64,000 bases of DNA from Prochlorococcaceae cyanobacterium jk18x22bins.40 (GCA_022826155.1 JAJDVL010000048.1:1-64000), one strand, 5' to 3'. Counted from the first letter of the stretch, positions 48,501-55,391 are shown. The notes: generated from the sequence alone by a model not told the origin. A program made the numbers and translations.

Positions 48501-48815
48501 TTTGCGCAGTTGATAGGGATCAGCTTCCATGACCTTGCTCCACTCGGGTGAGTTCCGCTTTGGGAGGAAGCCATGCTGATGCAGCAGTTCACCCAGCTCC
48601 TGGCGCCGCTGACGCCGCCGCCGCAACTGGCGCCGTCGCATCCGCGCCGCACGGCGATCCTGGTTCAGAGGGACTAAAGCCTTGGGGTCACGGGCTTCAG
48701 GAAAGATGCGCACCCCAAGCCGATGGATCTTGCCGTTTCCCTGCTCAGGATCATGGTCAATGACCGCAAATCCAATAGACGTGGTGCCGATATCAAAACC
48801 GAAAACCAATGCCAT
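45579..48815 (-). CDS. cas9: CRISPR-associated endonuclease Cas9, subtype II-C
   Basis: RNA-guided DNA nuclease of 1078 residues, in the compact II-C range. RuvC-I: FGFDIGTTSIGFAVID with catalytic Asp8. Arg-rich bridge helix at about residues 53-80 (RRAARMRRRQLRRRRQRR). RuvC-II: IRVELARDVG near 553. HNH: NKFEVEHIWPRSRSL with catalytic His near 632 and FRNKTLC near 650. RuvC-III: ADHRHHAVDALTVAC near 782. All catalytic residues are present, so the protein should be active. Codon use at 46600-47100 is more AT-rich than in neighbouring genes, which fits acquisition by transfer. Starts at the ATG at 48815. Confidence 0.98.
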   Translation of the reverse strand: MALVFGFDIGTTSIGFAVIDHDPEQGNGKIHRLGVRIFPEARDPKALVPLNQDRRAARMRRRQLRRRRQRRQELGELLHQHGFLPKRNSPEWSKVMEADPYQLRKWAFNLQQAESDGSCHEVFAAMKAERAGLPEWIFEGDRLSPYAVGRAIYHLAQRRHFKGRDIDEIAGDDETETRNRDADQEEADKQAMSAREDTLQALEREGKTLGAWLAEREPNERKRGRHATRKVVEDEFDQIWAPCLPNDQAKAEVRGAIFDQRPVFWRLKTLGKCRFLPGADLCPRGSWLSQQRRMLEKLNNLQLVGTEQRCLDEEERQAILAKLQTRASMTWPGVRQALKSFYRRRNRSVDEKLLKFNLEQGGENKLLGNMIEAKLADIFGEAWPDHPRRQEIRDDLPERLWKADYGVVGQRVVIRSAKERTEQREQAARYFMDRFGASDEQAKKIKTLKLPTGWEPYSTEALQKILPLLEAGVRFGEIINGPDMAPWREEIFPNHQEQTSRCFDHLPSPKNKQECDHIASLRNPTVARTRNELRKVANNLIDMFGKPDQIRVELARDVGLSKREREEKQKGMKRQEKRRDEARKGLQEKEGFSEPSRNDIEKWMLWNECGHQCPYTGDHICFEDLFQNNKFEVEHIWPRSRSLDDSFRNKTLCRRDFNLQKGNKTPFEFLGHDQEKWKDIVSRLEKMKANGKGGVGMSPGKVKRFLATAIPDDFSERQLNDTGYAAREAVAYLKQLWPDQETKVRVQAVSGRVTAHLRRLWGLNRILGDTGEKNRADHRHHAVDALTVACTHPGMTQKLSRYWQDKDNLRPTVQKPSFSPPWETIRSDAEKAVEAIVVSHRVRKKVSGRLHKETIYGDTCKEETTGRIDYRLFVTRKNVEALSRTELREKIRDDEVRRIVRDWVEKHGGDPKRAFQGSYPTLGDGGPEVRKVRLLVKQQIKLMTPVKSTIKGYADLDGNHHIALYELSNGEVDYDSVSLLEASQRLTRRQPIVQRERNDGAKFRMSLSKGDSLRLTQDNKIKIVIIESIWSSGQVVIVDHNDAAGESRTRPTVNSLLLRSHAEKVSIDPIGRVRLAND

Positions 48816-48826
48816 GCAACAACCCC

Positions 48827-48855
48827 TTGCACAAGCTGAGAGAGAATGCTATTAT
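48827..48855 (+). promoter_or_regulatory. Sigma-70 promoter for tracrRNA
   Basis: TTGCAC at 48827-48832 and TATTAT at 48850-48855 are separated by exactly 17 bp, and TG at 48847-48848 makes an extended -10. The predicted transcript start, near 48862, falls right at the anti-repeat. The element lies between the cas9 start codon (48815, minus strand) and the tracrRNA, pointing away from cas9. Confidence 0.75.
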
Positions 48856-48861
48856 CGCATA

Positions 48862-49003
48862 CGTAGCAAACCGAGAAGTGGTCTCCGAATTGGTTGGCTG
48901 CTTGCAGCCGCTTTTCGCAGCAAAATGACCCTTCGTGTGGGCTCGGCATCCCAAGGTCAACCGCCGGCACCCCAAACCCTCGCCCCAGGGCGGGGGTTTG
49001 TTG
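48862..49003 (+). ncRNA. tracrRNA of the type II-C system
   Basis: The anti-repeat GTAGCAAACCGAG (48863-48875) is complementary to repeat positions 21-33. AAG-T-GGTC (48876-48883) extends the pairing to repeat position 13 with one bulged T and one G-U pair, and CGCAGC (48916-48921) pairs with repeat positions 1-6. Between these parts lies an extra hairpin, GGCTGC-TT-GCAGCC (48896-48909). Downstream, TGACC (48926-48930) pairs with GGTCA (48955-48959) around GTGGGCTCGGCATCCCA, a segment very like the Parvibaculum tracrRNA as I recall it. The RNA should guide RNase III processing and bind Cas9. The end is set by a hairpin. Confidence 0.85.
48973..49003 (+). terminator. Terminator-like hairpin of tracrRNA
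   Basis: CAAACCCTCGCCC (48973-48985) can pair with GGGCGGGGGTTTG (48988-49000) over up to 13 pairs including one G-U, with the innermost pairs opened for the loop. The following bases TTGCATC are a weak T run. In cyanobacteria strong hairpins without long T tails are common, so this is the likely 3' end of the tracrRNA. Confidence 0.65.
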
Positions 49004-49094
49004 CATCAAGCCATGGGGGTGGTGTGCTGGCACAGGTAGGAAAAACACCACACAGTCGCCACCATCATCTTCCGGCCACGGGTAGGACTTGAGC

Positions 49095-49865
49095 CTACCC
49101 CCTCCGCACCACCACCAACCCCACGCAAAGGACGCCAATCAAGGGGCCTGGAGGGAGATTCAGGAGGAGGGCCAACAGGAAGCCGCCAACGCTGAGCGCC
49201 ATGCCGGCCGCGGAAGCCCTGAGCACCGCCTGTCTCAGGCTGGTGGCTCCGGCCAGGCCAACCAGGGCGGGCGCACACATGAGACCGATCACCAGCACCA
49301 CCCCCACGGCAGCCATACTGCTGACGATCACAAAGGCCGTGATCCCCGCCATGGCCAGTTTCAAGGTGCGCAGCGGCAGGCCACTGGCTGCCGCCCCCAT
49401 GGGATCCACCCCCAAAAACACCAGAGGGCGGTAGCAGGTCGTAAAGAAGAGTCCTTGCAACAGGAGGCTGCCCCCGGCCTGGAGCAGGTCCACCTGCCGG
49501 GTGAGCAGCAGGTCTCCAAACAGGGTGGCCTCCAGGTCCACCCTGATGCCCAGCAGGGGGATCAGCAACACCCCGAGCCCCATGGACCCGGCCAGGACGG
49601 TGTTCATCACGGCGCTGTGGTTGGCGGTGTTCTGTCCGGGAACCAGAAGCCGCTCCGCCACAAGGGCGCCCAGGAGACCACTGAGGGATCCGCCCACGCT
49701 GGGGGGAAAGCCGAACGCCACAGCCAGGGCCAGGCCCGGCAGCACGGCGTGGGAGATGAGGTTGGCCTGAATGACCCGCCCCTGCAAAATCAGCAAGGCG
49801 CCGCTGATGGGGCACAGAGCGCCGGTCAACAGAGCCAGCAGCAGAGGGGAAATCCACCAGCTCAT
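49095..49865 (-). CDS. znuB: Zinc ABC transporter, permease
   Basis: A 256-residue ABC-3 family permease with about eight hydrophobic helices. Family motifs: QGRVIQANLISHAVLPGLALAVAFG, FGDLLLTRQVDLLQAGG and VSSMAAVGVVLVIGLMCAPALVG. It follows znuC by 51 bp in the same direction and faces the divergent znuA. Zinc is preferred over manganese because of the partner ZnuA with its His-rich loop. The end lies about 90 bp past the tracrRNA end on the opposite strand. Confidence 0.87.
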   Translation of the reverse strand: MSWWISPLLLALLTGALCPISGALLILQGRVIQANLISHAVLPGLALAVAFGFPPSVGGSLSGLLGALVAERLLVPGQNTANHSAVMNTVLAGSMGLGVLLIPLLGIRVDLEATLFGDLLLTRQVDLLQAGGSLLLQGLFFTTCYRPLVFLGVDPMGAAASGLPLRTLKLAMAGITAFVIVSSMAAVGVVLVIGLMCAPALVGLAGATSLRQAVLRASAAGMALSVGGFLLALLLNLPPGPLIGVLCVGLVVVRRG

Positions 49866-49916
49866 GGCAGACCGCCTCCCCGGTCAGGAGCCATCCGCAT
49901 CCCGCCTGTCCAAGGT

Positions 49917-50675
49917 TCAACCACAGCAATGGTTCCCCATGGTCACATCATCAAGGGCCTGTCGCACCTGATCGGGGGCGCCGTCGGCGCGGAGCACCTG
50001 GTCCAACACCAGCACCCGGTCATAGGCGTTCAAGGCGGGACCCCAATCGTGGCTGCTGACCAGCAGGGTGAGCCCGGCATCACTGAGCTGACGCATCAGG
50101 CCCAGGAGAAGCTGACGGGACGGGGGATCAATGGCGGCGCAAGGTTCATCCAGCAGCAGCACCTCGGCCGGCTGCACCAGGGTGCGGCCCAGCAAAGCGC
50201 GCTGTTGTTGCCCGCCGGAAAGCTGGTCAAGGCGCTTGCCCGCCATGGCCCCCAAGCCCACCCTCTGCAACGCCCCGTCCACGTCGCAACAACCAGGACG
50301 GTGGGACGCCAACCGCCCCAGCCCGGCGAACTCCGCCACCGTGATGGGAAAATGCCAGTCGATTTCCCCCTTCTGGGGCATGAGGGCAATCCGCCGCCGG
50401 CATCGGCGTATCGGCGCACCATCCAGCTCCACCACCCCGGCGCTGGGCTGGAGTTGGCCCTGCAACAGGTGCAGCAGGGTGGACTTGCCGGCGCCGTTGG
50501 GACCCACCAGGGCGGTCAGGCTGCCGGGGCGAAGCTGGAATGTAATCCGATGAAGCACCCGCTGCTCACCGTAGTGGTAGCTGAGGCCACAGGCCCGCAG
50601 CCCCGGTGTTGCTGGAAGCGCCGTCTCGACAGTTGCAATGGACCCTTGGGCGGATCTCAAGATGTCCATTCTCAA
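49917..50675 (-). CDS. znuC: Zinc ABC transporter, ATP-binding protein
   Basis: ATPase of the zinc importer. Walker A ALVGPNGAGKSTLLHLLQG, Q-loop IALMPQKGEIDWHFPITVAEFAGLG (the DW-FP-TV pattern is typical of ABC-3 partners), signature [15 protein letters not shown] and Walker B EVLLLDEPCAAIDP. Length 252. Start ATG at 50675 or the ATG two codons on (50669). An inverted repeat in the znuA-znuC gap overlaps these start codons, so the true start may lie further downstream. Confidence 0.87.
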   Translation of the reverse strand: MRMDILRSAQGSIATVETALPATPGLRACGLSYHYGEQRVLHRITFQLRPGSLTALVGPNGAGKSTLLHLLQGQLQPSAGVVELDGAPIRRCRRRIALMPQKGEIDWHFPITVAEFAGLGRLASHRPGCCDVDGALQRVGLGAMAGKRLDQLSGGQQQRALLGRTLVQPAEVLLLDEPCAAIDPPSRQLLLGLMRQLSDAGLTLLVSSHDWGPALNAYDRVLVLDQVLRADGAPDQVRQALDDVTMGNHCCG

Positions 50676-50691
50676 GTAGAGAGCGAGAATG
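50667..50691. promoter_or_regulatory. Inverted repeat in znuA-znuC region, possible Zur site
   Basis: CATTCTC (50667-50673) and GAGAATG (50685-50691) form a perfect 7-bp inverted repeat with 11 bp between the arms. The half-site GAGAATG resembles Fur/Zur-type boxes, and the element lies in the divergent control region of the zinc uptake genes. A Zur repressor would be expected to silence both directions at adequate zinc. No zur gene is in the window. Confidence 0.4.
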
Positions 50692-50725
50692 AGTCTAAGT
50701 CAATGGTAGCATCAGGAGCGCAGGA

Positions 50726-51907
50726 ATGGGTTTGGCGCCCACAAAACCAATGATTCGACGTTTGACCGGCTTTGCCTTGGCGATGGTGTTGCTGGGTGGC
50801 CTGGCCACAGGGTGCAGTCGCCCGCGATCGTTGCAGTCGTCCGGCCCGGCCGAGTCCGGGGCGGACAATCTCCAGGTGCTGGCGGCCGACGGGGTGCTGT
50901 GCGACCTGACCCGCACCCTGGCCACGTCGTCTTTCACCGTCCATTGCCTTCTGTCCGGTGAAGAGGATCCCCATACGTTCTCCCTGTCCCCGGAGCAGCG
51001 GGGCCTCCTGGAGCAATCCGATCTTGTGCTCATCAACGGCCATGGCCTCACTTCCGTCCTGGCCACGCTTGCTGAAGAGGGAAGGGCCGTGGCCGTGGCG
51101 GAGGCCATTGAACTCCCGTCGTTGGAGGAAACCGACCCGCTCCCCATGGCCGACCACCATGACGATCACGGCCACAGCGAGGGCGATGACCACGGCCATG
51201 GAGACCGCCACGAGTTGAGCCACGGCGGGGAACACCATGACGATCATGACGACCACCATGAGCTGAGCCACAGCGACAGCCCCGATCCGCACTACGACGA
51301 TCACCATGACCACGACCATGACCACGGCGGTGTGGACCCCCATGTGTGGCATGACCCCGGGAACACCCAGGCCATGGCCATGGTGGTCACCCGGGAGTTG
51401 ACCCAACTGGCGCCGGAAGACGCAACAGCCCTCTGGATGCTGAATCAGGAGACAATCGCCGTGCTGGAGGAGATGGGCGCTTGGGCTGAGCAGCAAGTGG
51501 AGACCATCCCACCCCAGCAGAGGGTTCTGGCCACCCGCCACAAGGCGTTCGGATATTATGCCCGGCGGTACGGCTTCAGGGAGTTGGCGCTTCAGGGCTT
51601 CAGCACCACCGAAGCAGTACGGCCGGCCGTATTGGCCAATTTGCGCCGTGAATTGGCGGAAGCCAACGTGGTTGCTCTCTTCCCGGAGCATGACCCGCCC
51701 GGTCAGTCTCTGCGAGTGATTTCCCAGCAGAGTGGCATTCCCCTCAGCCCCCGACACCTGATTGCCGACGGCCTTGCTGCTGGCCGGAGCACCGTGGAAA
51801 CCTTCGTGGGCAACACCTGCGTCATCACCAACGGATTGCAAGGGCAGTGTGACGAGGCGGGAGGGGAAGCGTTGGCCAGCCGTTGGCGTGCGCTGGCGGA
51901 TCAATAG
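50726..51907 (+). CDS. znuA: Zinc ABC transporter, substrate-binding lipoprotein with long His/Asp loop
   Basis: Periplasmic zinc receptor of 393 residues. A lipobox LATGC follows a hydrophobic signal segment (ALAMVLLGGLATGC). Between about residues 140 and 210 there is a very His/Asp-rich insert (ADHHDDHGHSEGDDHGHGD, HDDHDDHHELSH, DDHHDHDHDHGG), then GVDPHVWHDPGNTQAMA, a metal-ligand strand. The second lobe has ATRHKAFGYYARRYGFREL with another ligand His. The loop is longer than in E. coli ZnuA and suits zinc scavenging at low supply. An internal ATG at 50750 (MIRRLTG) is an alternative start. Confidence 0.92.
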   Translation: MGLAPTKPMIRRLTGFALAMVLLGGLATGCSRPRSLQSSGPAESGADNLQVLAADGVLCDLTRTLATSSFTVHCLLSGEEDPHTFSLSPEQRGLLEQSDLVLINGHGLTSVLATLAEEGRAVAVAEAIELPSLEETDPLPMADHHDDHGHSEGDDHGHGDRHELSHGGEHHDDHDDHHELSHSDSPDPHYDDHHDHDHDHGGVDPHVWHDPGNTQAMAMVVTRELTQLAPEDATALWMLNQETIAVLEEMGAWAEQQVETIPPQQRVLATRHKAFGYYARRYGFRELALQGFSTTEAVRPAVLANLRRELAEANVVALFPEHDPPGQSLRVISQQSGIPLSPRHLIADGLAAGRSTVETFVGNTCVITNGLQGQCDEAGGEALASRWRALADQ

Positions 51908-51964
51908 TCGTCAATTGAGCGCCAGTTGGTTGGCCGAGCAGCCATGTCCCTGGCTTGACTGCTC

Positions 51965-52330
51965 TCACCAACTTTCAAAGGGTTCTGCCAACACCAGCAG
52001 ATCCCCAGGCAGTGGCGTTGGGCAGCCCCGACGAAATAGCAACCAGCAAAATCCCCCCAGTCCAGAAGGATCCACCAGTCGCAGCAACACCTCCCGCTGG
52101 GTGAGCCGCTGGGCCAAAGGGGGACGGTCCGTCTCACCGAGGCGGCTCAGTTGCTGGACCAGGCCCAGGGTCAGCACGTCTTGGCTCTGGCTCATTTCAC
52201 CACACCATGTCCAGCCCGCCTCCTCAGCCCAGTGGCGCAGCAGGTCAGTGTAGACGTGGGCAGTTGAGATCCATCTCGCCCGGCTGGAGGAAGGGATTGC
52301 CAATAGCCTGCTGTTCATTCTGGCGGTGTG
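51965..52330 (-). pseudogene. Truncated, frameshifted second copy of the midA-type methyltransferase
   Basis: The minus strand encodes about 90 residues (VYTDLLRHWAEEAGWTWCGE, LGLVQQLSRLGETDRPPLAQ, LLRLVDPSGLGGF) that match the C terminus of the intact gene at 19983-21161 at most positions. Upstream, DNA corresponding to QQAxGNPFLQPG-MDL is still readable but in another frame: an extra base near 52268 separates it from the following part. Beyond 52330 the similarity ends. The N-terminal SAM-binding half is absent, so this is a dead fragment. Confidence 0.85.
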
Positions 52331-52768
52331 GCGGTGGCGGCCCTGCTGAGCTCCGCCATCGTTGGCCGTTGGGCGGTCTCCGGTAGTCAGGCAGATCCAC
52401 AAGGGCAGTAGGAAAGCTACCGGGGCCTGGCCAAGGTGCCGGGTCTGCCTGCCATGCTGCTGATCAGCAGCATGGCTACCTCTATTATTATCATCCTGCA
52501 GCAAAGCGCCCTGCCCCTGGATCTGGTGCGCGGCAGCCTGGGGCGGCCTGCCCTGGAGCTTGTGATGGGCAATCTGGTGGTGGCTGTACAGTTGGTATTG
52601 CTGGAGGTGATGCAGCTCCCCGTTTTCCCTGGCAATAGTGGATTGTAAGCCCGTCTCCCAGGGCGGCAGGAGCGCTCCAGCAATCTTGCAGGGCATCCCC
52701 ACCTGCTGGGGGACGGTGCAGCCAAGCCGCAACTGCCACGCCTTGGGCAGCGGGTCCGAGTTCATGAT
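52331..52768. other. Non-coding stretch, possibly decayed DNA
   Basis: No intact gene. A plus-strand frame at 52436-52648 gives a hydrophobic peptide (LPAMLLISSMATSIIIILQQ, then LVMGNLVVAVQLVLLEVM) that could be two remnants of membrane helices, but it lacks a clear start and family match. The segment joins the midA fragment and the AT-rich membrane protein gene and probably represents a deletion scar. Confidence 0.4.
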
Positions 52769-53512
52769 ATGGTGGCCACATCCGCAGTCTCCTTGATGGT
52801 AGCCCCCAGCGCGTCGAAGATCACGAACTCGAAATCCGAAGTGATCCGAACTCCTTGGGGAGACTTGGTGCCAACAGTTGATGTGTTGCCTGTTGTCTAT
52901 ATTCTATTGGCGTATGGCGTTCTTCACTTTTTACCCTTCCAGATTTTGGGGTGGTTGGCGAATGAGGATGGACTGGCTGAATGGTTACAGTTCTGCGGTT
53001 ACTTGTTTGCAGGTTTCTCGGCTTTAGTCGTTCTTGTCAAAGGGAGATTTCCATCTAGTTCAGTACAGGTATTTTGGTGGATTTTATTGACTATTTTTTG
53101 TTTCTTCATTGCAGGTGAGGAAATTAGTTGGGGAGAGAGAATTACAGGGATTGGCTTTGATACATTGCGTGACTTAAGTACACAGGGAGAATCGAATTTT
53201 CATAACTTGGAGGAGATTCAGACTTATTTACATTTCTCTTTCATCGCCTCTGGACTCTTCTTTGGGTGGATTGGTTGGAGGTTCTGGCCGTCAATTCAGG
53301 CCTTTCCTGCAAAGCGTTTTAGTTTATATTTTCTGTTTGTGGCTTTGTTTTATACTTACTTTGATTTGTCATATATTGTATATGGTGATCGGATCAGAAA
53401 TTACCAAGAGGTCTTTGAATTGTTAATGGCGCTTGGTCTGTTTTTACATTGTTTTTCTTACGCTCGCCCTTTGCTGCATTCAAGGCGCAGTTCCAGTTCC
53501 TCTCGGGATTGA
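52769..53512 (+). CDS. AT-rich polytopic membrane protein with GEEISWGERITG motif
   Basis: A 247-residue protein with about six hydrophobic segments (VLPVVYILLAYGVLHFL, FCGYLFAGFSALVVLV, VFWWILLTIFCFFIAG, FSFIASGLFFGWIGW, FSLYFLFVALFYTYF, FELLMALGLFLHCFSY). The loop after the third reads AGEEISWGERITGIGFDTLRD, a paired-Glu motif I have seen in uncharacterised bacterial membrane proteins. From about 52880 the DNA is clearly AT-richer than its neighbours, which indicates recent transfer. A second ATG at 52796 (MVAPSASK) could be the start. No function assigned. Confidence 0.65.
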   Translation: MVATSAVSLMVAPSASKITNSKSEVIRTPWGDLVPTVDVLPVVYILLAYGVLHFLPFQILGWLANEDGLAEWLQFCGYLFAGFSALVVLVKGRFPSSSVQVFWWILLTIFCFFIAGEEISWGERITGIGFDTLRDLSTQGESNFHNLEEIQTYLHFSFIASGLFFGWIGWRFWPSIQAFPAKRFSLYFLFVALFYTYFDLSYIVYGDRIRNYQEVFELLMALGLFLHCFSYARPLLHSRRSSSSSRD

Positions 53513-53785
53513 TCTGTCTTCAATCCACTGGATTGCTGGGTGAATGCTTTTGGTGAATCCACCAATTGGTCCCTTGGGATCAAGGCACCCCGTTCTCTCC
53601 AAATTCCCATGAAAGGGAATCTGGAAAACGGCAAACCGAGAAACAAAAAGTGGAGCAGGCCATTATGGCGGGTTCACAACGGACAGTCATCCCAACGGGG
53701 CTTCCCATCGACACTTTGACATGGGAACAGCAACACCATGGTCTCCCGGCTGGCTACTGCTGGGAGATATTGATGGTTCCCGTAA
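53513..53785. other. Gene-free spacer before the IS element
   Basis: 273 bp without a credible coding frame. A possible weak hairpin is formed by ATTCCCATG and the nearby AAGGGAAT around 53603-53620, downstream of the membrane protein gene, which might act as its terminator. Nothing else seen. Confidence 0.3.
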
Positions 53786-54823
53786 GGGCACCTCTGAACA
53801 AGATCTCTGGGGGGTAGCAAGAGCGGTAAGATGGAGTCCTGATTGGAGCTTGGCTGGGATGGAGAGGGTGTAGAGGAGCTTTGCGGATCTTGAGTATGAG
53901 AGCAAGAAACACAAGACGCGGAGGGAGGGTTTTCTGGAGAGGATGGAGGTGCTGGTTCCCTGGGAGTGTCTGCGGGAGGAGACCAGGCCGTACTACCCAA
54001 AAGCCGGCAGGGGGAGAGCGTCCTATGAGCTGGAGTCCATGTTGCGCGTGCATTATGTGCAACTCTTCTACAACTTCAGCGATCCAGCCACCGAAGACAT
54101 GCTCTATGAGATTGAGAGGGTGCGACGTTTTACCGGTATCAGTCTGAACAAGGTGCCGGACGAGACGACGATTCTCAACTTCCGCCATCTGCTGGAGCGT
54201 CATGGGTTGCCCCAGATGTTGTTTGAGAGCATCAAGGAGCATCTGCCAGAAGAAGGGCTGATACTTAAAGAAGGAACGATTGTGGATGGCAGTATCATTG
54301 AAGCGTCCAGTTCGACGAAGAACCAAAAAAGGGAACGGGATCCAGAGATGAAGCAGATCCAGAAGGAGAATCAGCGGCACTTCGGTATGAAGCTCCACGT
54401 GGGAGTAGATGATCAAAGCGGTCTGGTCCATAGCCTGGCGACAACCTCTGCCAACAGGCATGGCCTGACAGCTTCAGAAGAGTTGCTCCACGGAGAGGAA
54501 GTCCGTGTTTGGGGAGATGGAGGGTACCGTGGAATGGAGAAGCGTGAGGCCCATAAGGATCGCCAGTGGCATGGCACGTTGCCATGGGTCCGTCACAGCG
54601 CAGGAGATGGGCCAGAGATGAACTGGAACGGCTGATGGAAGCGTGCAAGTCCGGTGTGAGGGTTAAGGGGGAACAGGTCTTTTTCTATGTGAAGCAGATG
54701 TTTGGCTACCGCAAGGTGTGCTACCGCAGCCTGGAGAAGAAGGAGAATCGGCTGGCCCTGGTGCTTGGATTTGCCAATCTGCTGCGGGGAGAATCCTGTA
54801 TGGTGTGATGTTCACGAGATAGC
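53786..54823 (+). mobile_element. IS5-family insertion sequence, decayed
   Basis: The element is defined by the transposase remnant inside it. The left boundary is suggested by GGGCACCTCTGAACAAG at 53786, similar to IS5-type terminal repeats. On the right, TGTTCACGAGATAGC at 54809-54823 is a poor inverted match to it. Neither end is certain and no target-site duplication was identified. The transposase carries a frameshift and lacks an obvious start, so the copy is inactive on its own. Confidence 0.55.
53877..54808 (+). pseudogene. IS5-family transposase broken by a 5-bp tandem duplication
   Basis: The product begins SFADLEYESKKHKTRREGFL directly after an in-frame TAG and Arg codon, with no ATG until MEVLVPW at 53943. 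DDE residues: Asp in GTIVDGSIIEAS, Asp in VWGDGGYRGMEK and Glu in RVKGEQVFFYVKQMFGY. At 54567-54576 the sequence TGGCATGGCA is a tandem copy of TGGCA; removing one copy restores DRQWHVAMGPSQRRRWARDEL, the expected IS5 sequence. So one small duplication split the gene into two frames, ending at 54635 and 54808. Confidence 0.9.
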
Positions 54824-54868
54824 TGTATCTGATTACCGTTAATCAGGTAGAAAGCTAATCATTCAGCA

Positions 54869-55391
54869 TCACTTTTGACGACGGGTAGCTCTTCTTAAGG
54901 GGTATATCCCACTCATCACAACCCAGCATCTTGCATGGTCAATCTTTATGGACTTATTCAGAAATTCCTTAAGCTTGTCCATAGTCTGGAAGTCAATCCT
55001 CTCGCCCACGCTTCTAATTTGCTCATTTAATAAATCCAATTTTCTCAACACTTGCACAAATCCGTGAGCAGTCACACCTGCATTCACTGCTGCCAGATAG
55101 GGGAACATCCACTGAAGAGCTCGTGCCGTATGAACAGAACAGGACAGGGGATGGCTTTTACCATATTTTTAGAGCATTGCCATCGCGCAACCACATCACC
55201 GTCTTTTCCGCCACAACATCGGCTCTTCCTGCCATCTCTCGCACAACACCGCCTACCCGTTCATAGACACCCCTATTCAATCCTTTGGTGATGGAAACAG
55301 GAATATTGGTGGCGACCTTGACAGCCGAACTGAAGATCTTGAGCGTGGCGGAGGAGGAGTTGCCGAAGAGGTCCCCAATCTGTTGAATCAT
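54869..55391 (-). pseudogene. Helical hypothetical protein split by a frameshift at an A run
   Basis: Two minus-strand frames read as one protein. The first (55391 to 55158) gives MIQQIGDLFGNSSSATLKIF to VMWLRDGNALKIW and stops. The second, in another frame, reads GKSHPLSCSVHTARALQWM, then FPYLAAVNAGVTAHGFVQVL and LDLLNEQIRSVGERIDF to 54869. The switch falls at AAAAA near 55168, a likely slippage site. The product would be ~175 residues with a hydrophobic segment followed by a coiled-coil-like region. Family unknown. It may be a decayed gene or a sequencing error. Confidence 0.5.
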
